Assembly (NCBI RefSeq): GCF_001612785.1
Contig: NZ_BDBC01000032.1
Span: forward strand, 62,001 to 126,000
Source of the DNA: Nocardia beijingensis NBRC 16342
GTDB taxonomy: Bacteria; Actinomycetota; Actinomycetes; Mycobacteriales; Mycobacteriaceae
Length of the DNA: 64,000 bases
Direction of reading: 5' to 3'
This document shows, in pieces, positions 55,149 through 63,980 of this stretch. The position numbers and the translations under genes are program-made. Every line of letters starts with the position of its first letter. Positions within the stretch are counted from its first letter, which is position 1. The notes under the pieces were generated by a model. That model was not told where the DNA came from, made no database searches, and saw nothing but the letters and a program-made list of their open reading frames with translations.

Positions 55149-56641
55149 TGCTCCTCCGTAGCGAGTTTGTAGATTCGCTCGACCTCACTCACCAGTGGCA
55201 TCGCCGCGGGGACGTCCCCGATCGATTGCGTCGCCACCATCGCGGCGGTCGCCCAGACGTAGTCGTTGTGTTCGGCGGGGCGGCGCGTCGAAACGAGACG
55301 ATATACCAGGGCCGCGGAGAAGGCAGCGTGAGCGCCCACCGAGTCCTGCAGCGCCGTCGGGAACGGGTGGAATCGCGCGCTGAGCTGGTCGGACCACACC
55401 TCGCACCGGAAATCCTGGATCGCGCACACCGCCCCGGCGCCCAGCGCGCGCAGCCGCGTCGCGGTCTGGTGCCCCTCCGCGCCGTCGCCTGCCATCGCCA
55501 GAGCCCGCAGGTCCCCGTCGCCGCCGACGAGGTAGTCCACCGCCCCCAGATGCTGATACAGGTACTGCGGACGATCCAGCCGCGGCGCCGGATGCAGCAC
55601 CACCAGCGGCCGCCGCGGCAGCGCGCGCAGCTGTCCCATGATCTGCTCGATGACGCCGGTGGGTTGCTCGAAGGTCAGCAGCAGCGCATCCGAGGACGCG
55701 ATCGCCGCACGGATCGCCTCGCTGCGTAATTCCTGGGCGCTCAACCGGATTCGCTCGTCCTTGCAGCCGATCGTGCTGGCCGCGCCGGTGCGGGCCACGA
55801 TCACCGCGGTCACCGGTGTGGGGGCGTAGGGCACCACTTTGACCAGTTCGGTCTCGACACGTTCGCTGCGCAGGTATTCCAGGACGCGATCGCCCGCGTC
55901 GTCGTCGCCGACCGCCGAGATCAGCCGCACCCGCAGTCCCAGCCGCGCCGCCGCGACGGCGCGGGTGAGGCCCTTGCCGCCGGGATGCTCGCGGTAGCTG
56001 CCGCGCGCGGTCGCACCGGAGCCGGGGATGCCGTCGACCACATACATGTGGTCGATGACCGCGTCGCCGATCACCGTGACCACACCGCGGCCGTCCACCG
56101 GAGCAGGTTCTGCCACAGTGGTTTCCGAGGAATTGCCGAAGTCGACGACGTGCGCGCCGTCGAACACCGACGCCGTGGTCAGCTGCGCGGCCAGCTCGGT
56201 GAACGCCCGCCGCTCGGGAGCGCCGCGCAGCGAGCGCACCGTCAGCGCGCCGGGAACCGGTTGCGCCCCAAGCGCTTCGTGCAGCCGCGCCCACCGCTCG
56301 GCGAGGTATTCGCGACGCTCACCCAGATCCGGGGCGTAGAGCCGGGCGGGATCCACTCCGGCGGGCGGGTTTTCGCGCAGCAGCCCCAGCGACAGCTCCG
56401 CGTCGACGACGAGCCGGTGGGTGGGCTCCAAGCGCAGCGCCAGATCGCGCACCAGCGGCAGCACCGCCTCTTCCCGGTCGATGCCCGCACGCCGCGCGTA
56501 CTGCCGCACCGCCAGCAGATCCAGCAGCGGTAGCACGTCGATTTCGGTGCTGCGCAAGCGATCCGGACTCAGGCCGGAGCGTTTGCACAAGCGGGTGAGG
56601 ATATTGCGAACGGCAACCATTCCCGAATCCTGCGGGACCAT
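55145..56641 (-). CDS. PfkB-family kinase with N-terminal helical domain
   Basis: 498 residues from the ATG at 56641 (purine-rich GAGGAGGGTGG upstream). Residues 1 to about 165 are helical and not part of the kinase. From 175 on: VVTVIGDAVIDHMYVVD, the substrate motif HPGGKGLTRAVAAARLG, and a C-terminal QDSVGAHAAFSAAL in place of the usual DTxGAGD anion hole (Asp-Ser-Val-Gly-Ala-His), so the catalytic Asp after GAG appears to be Ala-Phe region. Coupled to ribA by a four-base overlap. It may phosphorylate a nucleoside or sugar, or may be catalytically impaired. Confidence 0.82.
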   Translation of the reverse strand: MVPQDSGMVAVRNILTRLCKRSGLSPDRLRSTEIDVLPLLDLLAVRQYARRAGIDREEAVLPLVRDLALRLEPTHRLVVDAELSLGLLRENPPAGVDPARLYAPDLGERREYLAERWARLHEALGAQPVPGALTVRSLRGAPERRAFTELAAQLTTASVFDGAHVVDFGNSSETTVAEPAPVDGRGVVTVIGDAVIDHMYVVDGIPGSGATARGSYREHPGGKGLTRAVAAARLGLRVRLISAVGDDDAGDRVLEYLRSERVETELVKVVPYAPTPVTAVIVARTGAASTIGCKDERIRLSAQELRSEAIRAAIASSDALLLTFEQPTGVIEQIMGQLRALPRRPLVVLHPAPRLDRPQYLYQHLGAVDYLVGGDGDLRALAMAGDGAEGHQTATRLRALGAGAVCAIQDFRCEVWSDQLSARFHPFPTALQDSVGAHAAFSAALVYRLVSTRRPAEHNDYVWATAAMVATQSIGDVPAAMPLVSEVERIYKLATEEH

Positions 56642-56725
56642 GGCGATGCCACCCTCCTCTAACGGCGCGACACCGGTGGTCGTGCGCATGTTGGCCACGC
56701 AAATCGGGTTTAGCCAGCGGGCAAA

Positions 56726-56746
56726 TTGTCAATTACCAAATTACAA
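56726..56746. promoter_or_regulatory. AT-rich near-palindrome upstream of pfkB-ribA
   Basis: Arms TTGTCAATT and AATTACAA around ACCA, one base short of symmetry, in an AT-rich island about 85 bases before the kinase start. Candidate operator or promoter element. Confidence 0.4.
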
Positions 56747-56829
56747 CGGCAATTGCGCGCGGGGAACGGCAAATGCCACACTGGATGTGGCGATCCCCAT
56801 CGCACCACCAGACATCGGGAGGGCTGGTG

Positions 56830-56925
56830 ATGAGAGTGATTCTTCAGAAACGGCAGCCGCGGCGGCGGCGACACCGCCCCGCCGGATCCGACACCGAACT
56901 GGTGCCCGAGCCGGTGAGGGACTGA
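56830..56925 (+). CDS. 31-residue Arg-rich ORF
   Basis: GGGAGG about seven bases before ATG; the product opens MRVILQKRQPRRRRHRPAG and ends acidic. The good ribosome site is the only support. It could be an upstream partner of the gene at 57361. Confidence 0.35.
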   Translation: MRVILQKRQPRRRRHRPAGSDTELVPEPVRD

Positions 56926-57360
56926 ACGAGCCACCGGACACTTCCCGCGGCGACACACCGGCCGACATCCGCTTCGCGGCGGCACACCGGTAGGCCCGCC
57001 ACCCGCCGTAGCGGACCCGGCCTCTCGGTTCCCCGGCCGCTCTCGGCCCCGTCGCCCGGACCCCACGGCCGTGGCACCCGCCACCTCGCCGATTCCGTCC
57101 CGCACGCCACGCTCGGCGCGCGACGCCACCCCATTCGCCCGACGCCCTACACCGGCGAGCCACCCCCTGGACCACCCGGCCCGACAGCGGACACCTGCGC
57201 CCCAGGGCACACGCCACCACGCCCGCCGCAGCGGCGGAACACCACGATGCGGCGCATCCACCGCGCCGCGCCGGCGGATGCACGACAGGAGGCATTCGTG
57301 CCGCATCCATCTCAGCACCCTGGAGTCTGCCTCACTCCACCCGTCGCACCGGAGACCGCG
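56926..57360. other. 435-base GC-rich gap
   Basis: Very GC-rich, rich in CCG/CGC runs. Open frames on both strands lack ribosome sites and family features. No RNA gene or repeat recognised. Confidence 0.5.
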
Positions 57361-57750
57361 ATGACCATCCACACCACCGAATGGACGATGACCAGTGACA
57401 TAACCCCAGAATCGGCCTACCGCGACACCGACGCTCCCGACAGCTGGCGGCTGAGCTGGCTACCGGACCGGCGGCTGACCCGCGGCCAGGCACTGGCCGG
57501 GATGTCCCTGGACGAACTGCTCAGCGACCCGCACGTGGTCCACGACCGCACGACCCAGGCCCGCGCCGAGGCCTACGCCGACGAACTGGGCATCCTGCGC
57601 GACCACGCGGTGATCCTGCTCGCCAAACGCATGGCCGCCCGGCTGGGGCAGGAACTGCGGCCCAAGGGAGATCCGGCGCCGCCGGGGCACGCTCCGCGGT
57701 CCCGGCCAGCGCGCGCCCGCATCCCCGAACCGCCGTTCGTGCACGGCTGA
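57361..57750 (+). CDS. Hypothetical protein
   Basis: 129 residues; GGAG about seven bases upstream. An ATG at 57388 is a second possibility. The N-terminal half has a WRLSWLPDRRLTRGQALAGM segment, the centre is helical (QARAEAYADELG) and the tail is Pro/Arg-rich. No family assigned. Convergent with pyrD, six bases between stops. Confidence 0.65.
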   Translation: MTIHTTEWTMTSDITPESAYRDTDAPDSWRLSWLPDRRLTRGQALAGMSLDELLSDPHVVHDRTTQARAEAYADELGILRDHAVILLAKRMAARLGQELRPKGDPAPPGHAPRSRPARARIPEPPFVHG

Positions 57751-57756
57751 CCTGCT

Positions 57757-58833
57757 TCAGGCGTGCGCTTTGTGCTCGGCCCCCACGGCCTCGCCGAGAC
57801 TGCGGTAACCCCCGGCGCGCAACCGCTGCGCCAACCCCCGATGGATTCTGCGCATCCAGAACGGCCCGCCGTAGATGAAACCGGTGTAGCCCTGCAACAG
57901 CGTCGCCCCGGCCAGCACCCGTTCCCACGCCTGGTCGACGGTCTCGATGCCACCGACCGAGATCAGCACCAGCTGATCACCCACCCGCCGGTACAGCCGC
58001 CGCAGCACCTCGAGCGAACGGTCGGCGACCGGAGGACCGGACAACCCACCCGCGCCCATGGCGTCCACCTGCGCGGCGTCGGTGCGCAGACCGTCACGGC
58101 GGATGGTGGTGTTGGTGGCCACGATCCCCGCCAAGCCGAGTTCCACGGCCAGATCGGCGACCGCGTCGATGTCCTCGTCGGACAGATCCGGCGCGATCTT
58201 CACCAGCACCGGCACCCGCACACTGTCCAGCACCGCCGCCAGCAGCGGCCGCAGCGATTCCACCGCCTGCAGATCCCGCAAACCCGGGGTGTTGGGAGAG
58301 CTGACGTTGACCACGACGAAATCGGCCAGCGGTCCCAGCAGCGCGGCGCTGGCGGCGTAGTCCGCGGCCGCGGCCTCGGGCACCACGATCTTCGTCTTGC
58401 CGATGTTCGCGCCGATCGGCACCCCGCCGCGGCGCGCCCGCAGCCGTTCGGCGGCCGCGGCGGCGCCGTGGTTGTTGAAACCCATCCGGTTGATCAGAGC
58501 GCGGTCGGCGGGCAGCCGGAACAGTCGCGGCGCCGGGTTACCCGGCTGCGGCTGCGCGGTCACGGTGCCGATCTCGGCGAAACCGAACCCCAGCGGCGCC
58601 CACGCGTCCACACCGTCGGCGTTCTTGTCGAAACCGGCGGCCAAACCCAGCGGCGCGGGGAACTCGACCCCGAACGCCTCGGTGCGCAGGATCGGATCAC
58701 GGGTGACGAGGATCTTGCCCATCGCCCAGCGCAGCGGCGCGCACCAGGCCGCGAACCGCATCGCGGCGAAGACGACGTGGTGGATGCGTTCCGGCGCGAC
58801 CAGGAACATCAGTCGGAGTAGCAGGGCGTACAT
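57757..58833 (-). CDS. pyrD: Dihydroorotate dehydrogenase, class 2
   Basis: 358 residues. N-terminal membrane-association helices (LLLRLMFLVAPERIHH), LGLAAGFDKNADG, the FMN/orotate motif NVSSPNTPGLR with the class 2 catalytic Ser, KIAPDLSD, TNTT and a C-terminal ISVGGIE. Quinone-linked oxidation of dihydroorotate in pyrimidine synthesis. Four bases after the DUF5703-like gene, in a lppL-DUF5703-pyrD operon. Confidence 0.97.
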   Translation of the reverse strand: MYALLLRLMFLVAPERIHHVVFAAMRFAAWCAPLRWAMGKILVTRDPILRTEAFGVEFPAPLGLAAGFDKNADGVDAWAPLGFGFAEIGTVTAQPQPGNPAPRLFRLPADRALINRMGFNNHGAAAAAERLRARRGGVPIGANIGKTKIVVPEAAAADYAASAALLGPLADFVVVNVSSPNTPGLRDLQAVESLRPLLAAVLDSVRVPVLVKIAPDLSDEDIDAVADLAVELGLAGIVATNTTIRRDGLRTDAAQVDAMGAGGLSGPPVADRSLEVLRRLYRRVGDQLVLISVGGIETVDQAWERVLAGATLLQGYTGFIYGGPFWMRRIHRGLAQRLRAGGYRSLGEAVGAEHKAHA

Positions 58834-58837
58834 CGGC

Positions 58838-59137
58838 TCACATTCCGGGTTCGGGCTGGGGTAGTAGTGCGGATTTTCGCCGCCGCAGCAGCACCCGCCT
58901 GCTGCCGTCGGTGTAGGCGCGAACCCGCGACAGCTCCCACCCGCCGAACTCCGCCTGGATCGCCAGCCGCATGGACGCGGTGACCCGCGTGACATCCGGC
59001 GGCAGCCGCAACGGCACGTACTCGTAGTCGTCGCTGGTGGTCTCCCAGCCCGCGGGCAGCGCGCGCCCGCGCCCCCGATGTGCTGCCGGTTCGGTAGCTG
59101 CCGCGGAATCCTCGTCCGCGTGTGGTGTCCGAGCCAT
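58838..59137 (-). CDS. DUF5703-like small protein
   Basis: 99 residues. Core WETTSDDYEYVPLRLPPDVTR and AIQAEFGGWELSRVR resemble a small actinobacterial family found beside pyrD. Its ATG overlaps the lppL stop by one base. Function unknown. Confidence 0.75.
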   Translation of the reverse strand: MARTPHADEDSAAATEPAAHRGRGRALPAGWETTSDDYEYVPLRLPPDVTRVTASMRLAIQAEFGGWELSRVRAYTDGSRRVLLRRRKSALLPQPEPGM

Positions 59138-60150
59138 CAGTGCCCTCTCTTCCGATCGTCCGCACCGATCCGTTGCAGACCGTCGCCGGTCGCGGACCCC
59201 ACGAACAGATCACCGGTGCGTTGCTCGACTGCCACCGAGTTCGGTTGCCTGACGGTGGCGTAGCGGCCCACTTCCTTCGGTATACCAGTCGACAGGTCGA
59301 ATCCGACCACCTCGTTGCGCTGCGTGCACGTCACCCACACGGTGTCCGACCGCTGGTCGTAGGCAAGTGCGTAAGGCGAAGATCCTACCGGGAAACGCTG
59401 CCGCAACACGAGCGGTCCCGCGGTGTAGACCAGCAGTTCACCGCCCGCGGTGTCGGTCACCACGAACCGGCCGCGCGTGTCGCCGATCAGCTGCGTGGCC
59501 CCGTCACCGGCGCGCAACGCCAGCCCCGGCCGCTGCCTGCCCGCCTCCAGCTCGAAAATCGCGGTCTGCCGCCGGTCCAGCACGGTCAGCTTGCCGTCGG
59601 CTTCGGCCAGCACGTCGGCCGACACCAGCCCGGACACCGTGCGGGTCACCGCACCGTCACCCGCCAGCTCCAGCACCCGTCCGTCGGCGGTACCGACCAG
59701 CAGTCCGCCGTCGGCGCGTGCGAGCACCGCCCGCGCGTCGCCGTCGACGGCCACCGCGGCCACCGCCCCGGAGGCGAGGTCCACCCGCAGCACCCGGCCC
59801 GGCGCGGCCGCCAGCATCTCACCCGGCCTGCCCGGCGCCAGACCGCTCGCGCGCTCCGGCAACATCACCGTGCGCACCACCGGCTCGGCGGCGTCCGGAT
59901 CGAACACGGTCAGCACCGCACCGTCCAGACCGGCCAGCAACCTGCCGCCCGCGTCGGCTCGCAACTCGGCCAGCGGACCGGCCGCCAGCACCCGACCCAC
60001 GGGCGGCGCCGCGGGCGCGGGCGCGACAGCGGGGGTGGCCGGCTCCCTGGTGGGCAGCTCGGGACCGCCGGAGCCGGAGGAGCATCCGGCCAGCAGCACC
60101 AGCACCGCCGCACCCGCGAACACCGAGACGAGCCAGCCGCGAGGGCGCAT
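59137..60150 (-). CDS. lppL: Lipoprotein with beta-propeller-like repeats (LppL-like)
   Basis: 337 residues; AAGGAG eight bases before ATG. Signal peptide with lipobox VLLAGCSS (Cys near residue 23). After a Pro/Ala linker the protein consists of short beta repeats (GRLLAGLDG, GRVLRVDLA, GRVLELAGD) as in YncE-type propellers. Lipid-anchored outside the membrane. Next to pyrD as is lppL in M. tuberculosis, from memory. Confidence 0.8.
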   Translation of the reverse strand: MRPRGWLVSVFAGAAVLVLLAGCSSGSGGPELPTREPATPAVAPAPAAPPVGRVLAAGPLAELRADAGGRLLAGLDGAVLTVFDPDAAEPVVRTVMLPERASGLAPGRPGEMLAAAPGRVLRVDLASGAVAAVAVDGDARAVLARADGGLLVGTADGRVLELAGDGAVTRTVSGLVSADVLAEADGKLTVLDRRQTAIFELEAGRQRPGLALRAGDGATQLIGDTRGRFVVTDTAGGELLVYTAGPLVLRQRFPVGSSPYALAYDQRSDTVWVTCTQRNEVVGFDLSTGIPKEVGRYATVRQPNSVAVEQRTGDLFVGSATGDGLQRIGADDRKRGH

Positions 60151-60304
60151 CCAGCGAACTCCTTACTACCGACGAATCTTCCGCAACCTCACCATCTGAC
60201 CATGATGCGGCACCCGGCAGGCCGACCGGGGTGGCGGCTCGAGCAGAATGTCGGCGGCGGGCGCTACGGTGGAGACCACACAGTCCGATACAGGGAGATC
60301 CGGG

Positions 60305-60661
60305 TTGAAAGCCGACCACACGTCGGGATTCGTCCTCGACGACATCACCGTCGGCCCGTACGCGCACGGCTTCGGGACCACCGCCGACGGCCACCCCTTC
60401 GCGTTCCGCACCGTCCGCGCCACCCTGACACTGGAGATCTACCGCCGCGATCTCGGCGACGCCGTACCCGGCCCGGAAGACGTGCTCGCCACCGCCGAAG
60501 CCACGGTCACCGACATCGACCTCGACGACGAACGCAGTGTCGCCGCCTTCGTGCGGGATATGATCCCCGACACCGCGACGATCGACGCCGCCGCGGAACG
60601 GGACGTCACGACCGTGCGTGCCCTGCTGGGACGGATCAGCTCCGTCATCGAAGGTATGTAG
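60305..60661 (+). CDS. Hypothetical protein
   Basis: 118 residues from TTG behind GGGAGATCC. Beta-rich first half (VLDDITVGPYAHGFGT, RTVRATLTLEIYRRD), helical second half. No family recognised. First gene of a unit with the MTB12-like lipoprotein and the MMPL transporter. Confidence 0.7.
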   Translation: MKADHTSGFVLDDITVGPYAHGFGTTADGHPFAFRTVRATLTLEIYRRDLGDAVPGPEDVLATAEATVTDIDLDDERSVAAFVRDMIPDTATIDAAAERDVTTVRALLGRISSVIEGM

Positions 60662-60667
60662 GAAGTG

Positions 60668-61201
60668 ATGACCCACACACGATTCACCCGCGCCGCGCTC
60701 ACCGCGGCCGGCCTGCTGCTCGCCGCGGCCGCCGCCGCGTGCGACACCGGAACCGACGAAGCCGCCGTCGACGTCGCCCGCTCCTCGGCCAACGCGTCGC
60801 TGTCGTCCTCGATCGCGGCGTCCTCCAGCGCCGCGCACCCGCCGCTGCCCACCGCCGCCGACCTCGACGCCCAGATCAAGCGGGCACTCGACCCGGCGCT
60901 GCCCGACAGCGAACGCACCGCCCTCATCGAGGACGGGGACTCCTTCCGCCAGGCCATCCCCGACATGTACAAGGCGCTGCAGGACAACCCGCGCGCCGTC
61001 TACGGGGTCACCGACCCGGTGTTCGACAACCACGACGGCACCCTCACCGCCACCATGCGGCTGGACAAGGACGGCACCGGCGCCGCGGTCCGCACCACCG
61101 TCGTGCACTTCGTGCTCATCGACGGCAAGTGGAAGATCTCGCGCACCGACCTGTGCGGCATCCTGCGCTCGGCCGACTACCGCACCCCGGCCTGCGGCTG
61201 A
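60668..61201 (+). CDS. Secreted lipoprotein, low-molecular-weight antigen MTB12-like
   Basis: 177 residues. Signal peptide with an Ala-rich h-region and lipobox-type AAAC near residue 25, a Ser/Ala linker, then a C-terminal domain (VYGVTDPVFDNHDGTLTATM, VVHFVLIDGKWKISRTDLC) like the mycobacterial MTB12/CFP2 family. Exported and membrane-anchored or released. Confidence 0.82.
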   Translation: MTHTRFTRAALTAAGLLLAAAAAACDTGTDEAAVDVARSSANASLSSSIAASSSAAHPPLPTAADLDAQIKRALDPALPDSERTALIEDGDSFRQAIPDMYKALQDNPRAVYGVTDPVFDNHDGTLTATMRLDKDGTGAAVRTTVVHFVLIDGKWKISRTDLCGILRSADYRTPACG

Positions 61202-61212
61202 CCCGCGACGCG

Positions 61213-63306
61213 ATGCGCCGTTCCGGATCACTGCGGTGGGGGCGGTGGGTCCACCGCAACCGCTACCTCGTGCTCGCCTTCTTCGTGCTGTTCGTGCTCG
61301 TTTCCGGCTGGTACGGCCGCGACCTGGCCGGGCGCCTGACCCAGGAGGGCTGGTTCGACGAGAGCAGCGAATCGGTCGCCGCCGCCGAACTGGCCGACCG
61401 CACCTTCGGCCGCGACACCGACAGCGACCTGATCCTGCTCTACACCGCACCCGACGGCGCCACCGTCGACGACCCCGCCGTCCGCGGCCCGGTCACCCAG
61501 CAGTTGGCCGGACTGCTGGCCGCCTACCCCGACCGCATCCAGAAGATCGACAGCTACTGGGACAGCCCGTTTTCCGCCCAGGCCACCGACGCCACCCACA
61601 CCCACGCCTTCGCCAGCGTCGGCCTGCGCGGCTCGGGCACCGCCACGGTGCAGAACTACGACGCGATCAAAGACCACCTCGGCGCCGGACGCCCCGGCGG
61701 CGGCCCCGGCGGCACCACCGTGCAACTGGCCGGATTGCAGCCGATCGTCGAAGGCATCAACACCGGTATGCAACGCGACATCAAACGCGCGGAGATGATC
61801 GCCCTGCCGCTGGTGGCGATCCTGCTGTATTTCGTGTTCGGCGGCGTGATCGGCGCGCTGCTGCCGATCCTCATCGGCGGCATGACCATCCTCGGCACCC
61901 AGGGCGCGCTGCGGGCGCTGACCGGCCTGCTCGACGTCAACGTCTTCGCCAGCGCCGTGATGACCCTGGTCAGCCTGGGCTTGGCGATCGACTACGGCCT
62001 GTTCACCGTCACCCGCTTCCGCGAGGAACTCGCCGCGGGCCACACCGTCGAAGAGGCCACCGCCCGCACCGTGGCCACCGCGGGACGCACCGTGCTGTTC
62101 TCCGCGGCGATCATCGCCGTCAGCCTCGGCGCACTGTTCATCTTCCCCAACGGGGTGCTGCGCTCGGTGCCGCTGGGCGGCATCAGCTCGGTGCTGCTGG
62201 CGGCGCTGCTGTCGGTGACCGCCCTGCCCGCGGCGTTGAGCATCGCCGGGCGCCGCATCGACTTCCTGGGATGGAAACGCTTCTCCCGCACCAAAACCGA
62301 AGCCCAGATCGACGCGGGCTTCTTCTCCCGGCTGGCGCTGTGGGCGATGCGCCGCCCCCTGGCGGTGGCCGTGCCGATCGTGCTGGCCCTGCTCGCGCTG
62401 AGCATCCCCATGCGCCACATCGAATTCGGTGGCCTGAGCGAACGCTATCTGTCCGACGACAACCCGGCGCGAGTGGCGCAGGAACGTTTCGACACCCTGT
62501 TTCCCAGCTTCCGCACCGAACCGCTGAAACTGGTGGTGGTCGGCGCCGACGCGCGGCAACTGAGCGACATCCGTTACGCCGCCAACCAGATCCCCGGCCT
62601 CACCGGCCGCTTCGAACCCGCCGCACCCACCAAGGACGGCATCAACGTGCTCGCCGCCGGGCTGGCCGACAAACGCGACGCCGACCGGGTGATCGCGGCG
62701 CTGCGCGCCATCGCCGACCCACCCGGCGTGCGGGTGATGGTCGCCGGCGTGCCCGCCCTGGAACGCGACAGCATCAACGGCCTGCTCGACGGCCTGCCGA
62801 TGCTGCTGGCCATCCTGGTCGCCGCCGCGCTCGCGCTGATGTACGCGGCGTTCCGCTCGCTGGTGCTCGCGCTGAAAGCCGTGGTCATGAGCGCGCTCAG
62901 CCTCGTGTCCACCCTCGGTGTGCTGACCTGGATCTTCGTCGAGGGGCACGGCGCGGGGGTCTTCCACTTCACGCCGGGACCGCTGATGTTCGCGGTGCTG
63001 GCGCTGATCGTGACGGTGGTGTTCGGACTGTCCACCGACTACGAGGTGTTCCTGCTGTCACGCGTGTCCGAAGCGCGCGCCGCCGGCGCGGACGCCCCCG
63101 AGGCCATCCGCTACGGCATCGCCCACACCGGCGGCGTCATCACCTCCGCAGCCGCCATCCTCATCGTGGTCACCGGCGCCTTCGGCTTCTCGGATCTGGT
63201 GCTGATGAAATACATCGCCTACGGCATGATCGCCGCCCTGATCCTGGACGCCACCGTCATCCGCATGCTGCTGACACCTGCGGTGCTGAAGCTGATCTGG
63301 CGGTAG
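61213..63306 (+). CDS. MMPL-family RND transporter
   Basis: 697 residues, two halves each with a large extracytoplasmic domain and five to six membrane segments. GLAIDYGLFTVTRFREEL in the first half and GLSTDYEVFLLSRVSEAR in the second carry the proton-relay Asp-Tyr pairs. About 700 residues, i.e. the short YdfJ-like class without the long C-terminal tail of MmpL3. Likely lipid or drug export. Confidence 0.93.
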   Translation: MRRSGSLRWGRWVHRNRYLVLAFFVLFVLVSGWYGRDLAGRLTQEGWFDESSESVAAAELADRTFGRDTDSDLILLYTAPDGATVDDPAVRGPVTQQLAGLLAAYPDRIQKIDSYWDSPFSAQATDATHTHAFASVGLRGSGTATVQNYDAIKDHLGAGRPGGGPGGTTVQLAGLQPIVEGINTGMQRDIKRAEMIALPLVAILLYFVFGGVIGALLPILIGGMTILGTQGALRALTGLLDVNVFASAVMTLVSLGLAIDYGLFTVTRFREELAAGHTVEEATARTVATAGRTVLFSAAIIAVSLGALFIFPNGVLRSVPLGGISSVLLAALLSVTALPAALSIAGRRIDFLGWKRFSRTKTEAQIDAGFFSRLALWAMRRPLAVAVPIVLALLALSIPMRHIEFGGLSERYLSDDNPARVAQERFDTLFPSFRTEPLKLVVVGADARQLSDIRYAANQIPGLTGRFEPAAPTKDGINVLAAGLADKRDADRVIAALRAIADPPGVRVMVAGVPALERDSINGLLDGLPMLLAILVAAALALMYAAFRSLVLALKAVVMSALSLVSTLGVLTWIFVEGHGAGVFHFTPGPLMFAVLALIVTVVFGLSTDYEVFLLSRVSEARAAGADAPEAIRYGIAHTGGVITSAAAILIVVTGAFGFSDLVLMKYIAYGMIAALILDATVIRMLLTPAVLKLIWR

Positions 63307-63613
63307 GCCCCGCAGTCGCCGTGGGTACCGGCGTGCGACAGGCGGGGGTCGACCTCGCGGGACGGTGACCGAATGATCGGACTCGGGCGCTGGGCAATCG
63401 GCGGACGCAACTTGCGTGATTCGATGTCGCACGAGACCGCCGCCCCTGCGGACGAACTCGGGGTTCCGGTAGTAACCGCCGAAACCAACGGATATGGCGG
63501 AGCTGCTGGTCAGCGGCGACGGTCGGCTCCCGGCCTCAGGATCGAGGTCAGCTCGCGCATGGCTTGGAGCACCCTGGTTCTGCTAGCTCAACGCCTCAGG
63601 CTGCCGAACACAA
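63307..63613. other. Intergenic region after MMPL gene
   Basis: About 300 bases without a credible gene; a plus-strand open frame here runs through the hairpin at 63614 and is rejected. No tRNA or repeat seen. Confidence 0.6.
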
Positions 63614-63648
63614 CGAGAACCGGCCAGCGGATATCTGGCCGGTTCTCG
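63614..63648 (-). terminator. Strong 14-bp hairpin
   Basis: CGAGAACCGGCCAG / CTGGCCGGTTCTCG with a seven-base loop. On the minus strand it is followed by TTGTGTT, so it probably ends the gene at 63705. Confidence 0.8.
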
Positions 63649-63704
63649 CGTTCCAGGCTCGCACGCGGCGCAGCGGTCCGGCGCGGCCCGGGGCGGGCCG
63701 AGGA

Positions 63705-63980
63705 CTATTCCTGGGCCAGAGTCAGGGTCCGGTTCTCGGTGGTGTCCTTATGGATCTCGACCTGGCTCATGTCCTCGGCGTCAGGCGGCAGGTAGGCGAA
63801 CGCGGCGGTGATCTCGACCGCACGGTCATCGTAGTAATACGTCATGAGTTCATTGCCGTCGCCGTCGTGAGCATCTGCGCGATTCGGGCCCTCGCCGTAG
63901 TCGTAGCCCAATGGCACCCTGACCTTCGTCTGCCGCGATTCGCCGTCACAGGTCACCCGATCCAGGGCCTCGTCTTTCAT
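63705..63980 (-). CDS. Hypothetical protein, possibly 5'-truncated
   Basis: 91 residues from the last visible ATG; the frame stays open to the window edge and no ribosome site lies at proper spacing, so the true start may be outside. Beta-rich (MTYYYDDRAVEITAAFAYL) and acidic, ending NRTLTLAQE. Might be the end of a secreted immunity-type or lipoprotein domain; not recognised. Confidence 0.6.
   Translation of the reverse strand: MKDEALDRVTCDGESRQTKVRVPLGYDYGEGPNRADAHDGDGNELMTYYYDDRAVEITAAFAYLPPDAEDMSQVEIHKDTTENRTLTLAQE

Noticed and set aside
57071..57364. Open frames in the GC-rich gap before the hypothetical gene at 57361
   Set aside because: Pro/Arg/His-rich translations on both strands with no start signals; typical of non-coding high-GC sequence.
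59122..61212. Upstream in-frame extension of the MMPL gene
   Set aside because: The open frame covers lppL and two other genes on either strand; the transporter fold starts at 61213.
63307..63704. tRNA or attachment site in the gap after the MMPL gene
   Set aside because: No T-loop consensus or cloverleaf; only a terminator hairpin can be supported.
63373..63795. 140-codon plus-strand frame
   Set aside because: Runs through the strong hairpin and over the minus-strand gene, with no ribosome site and low-complexity composition.
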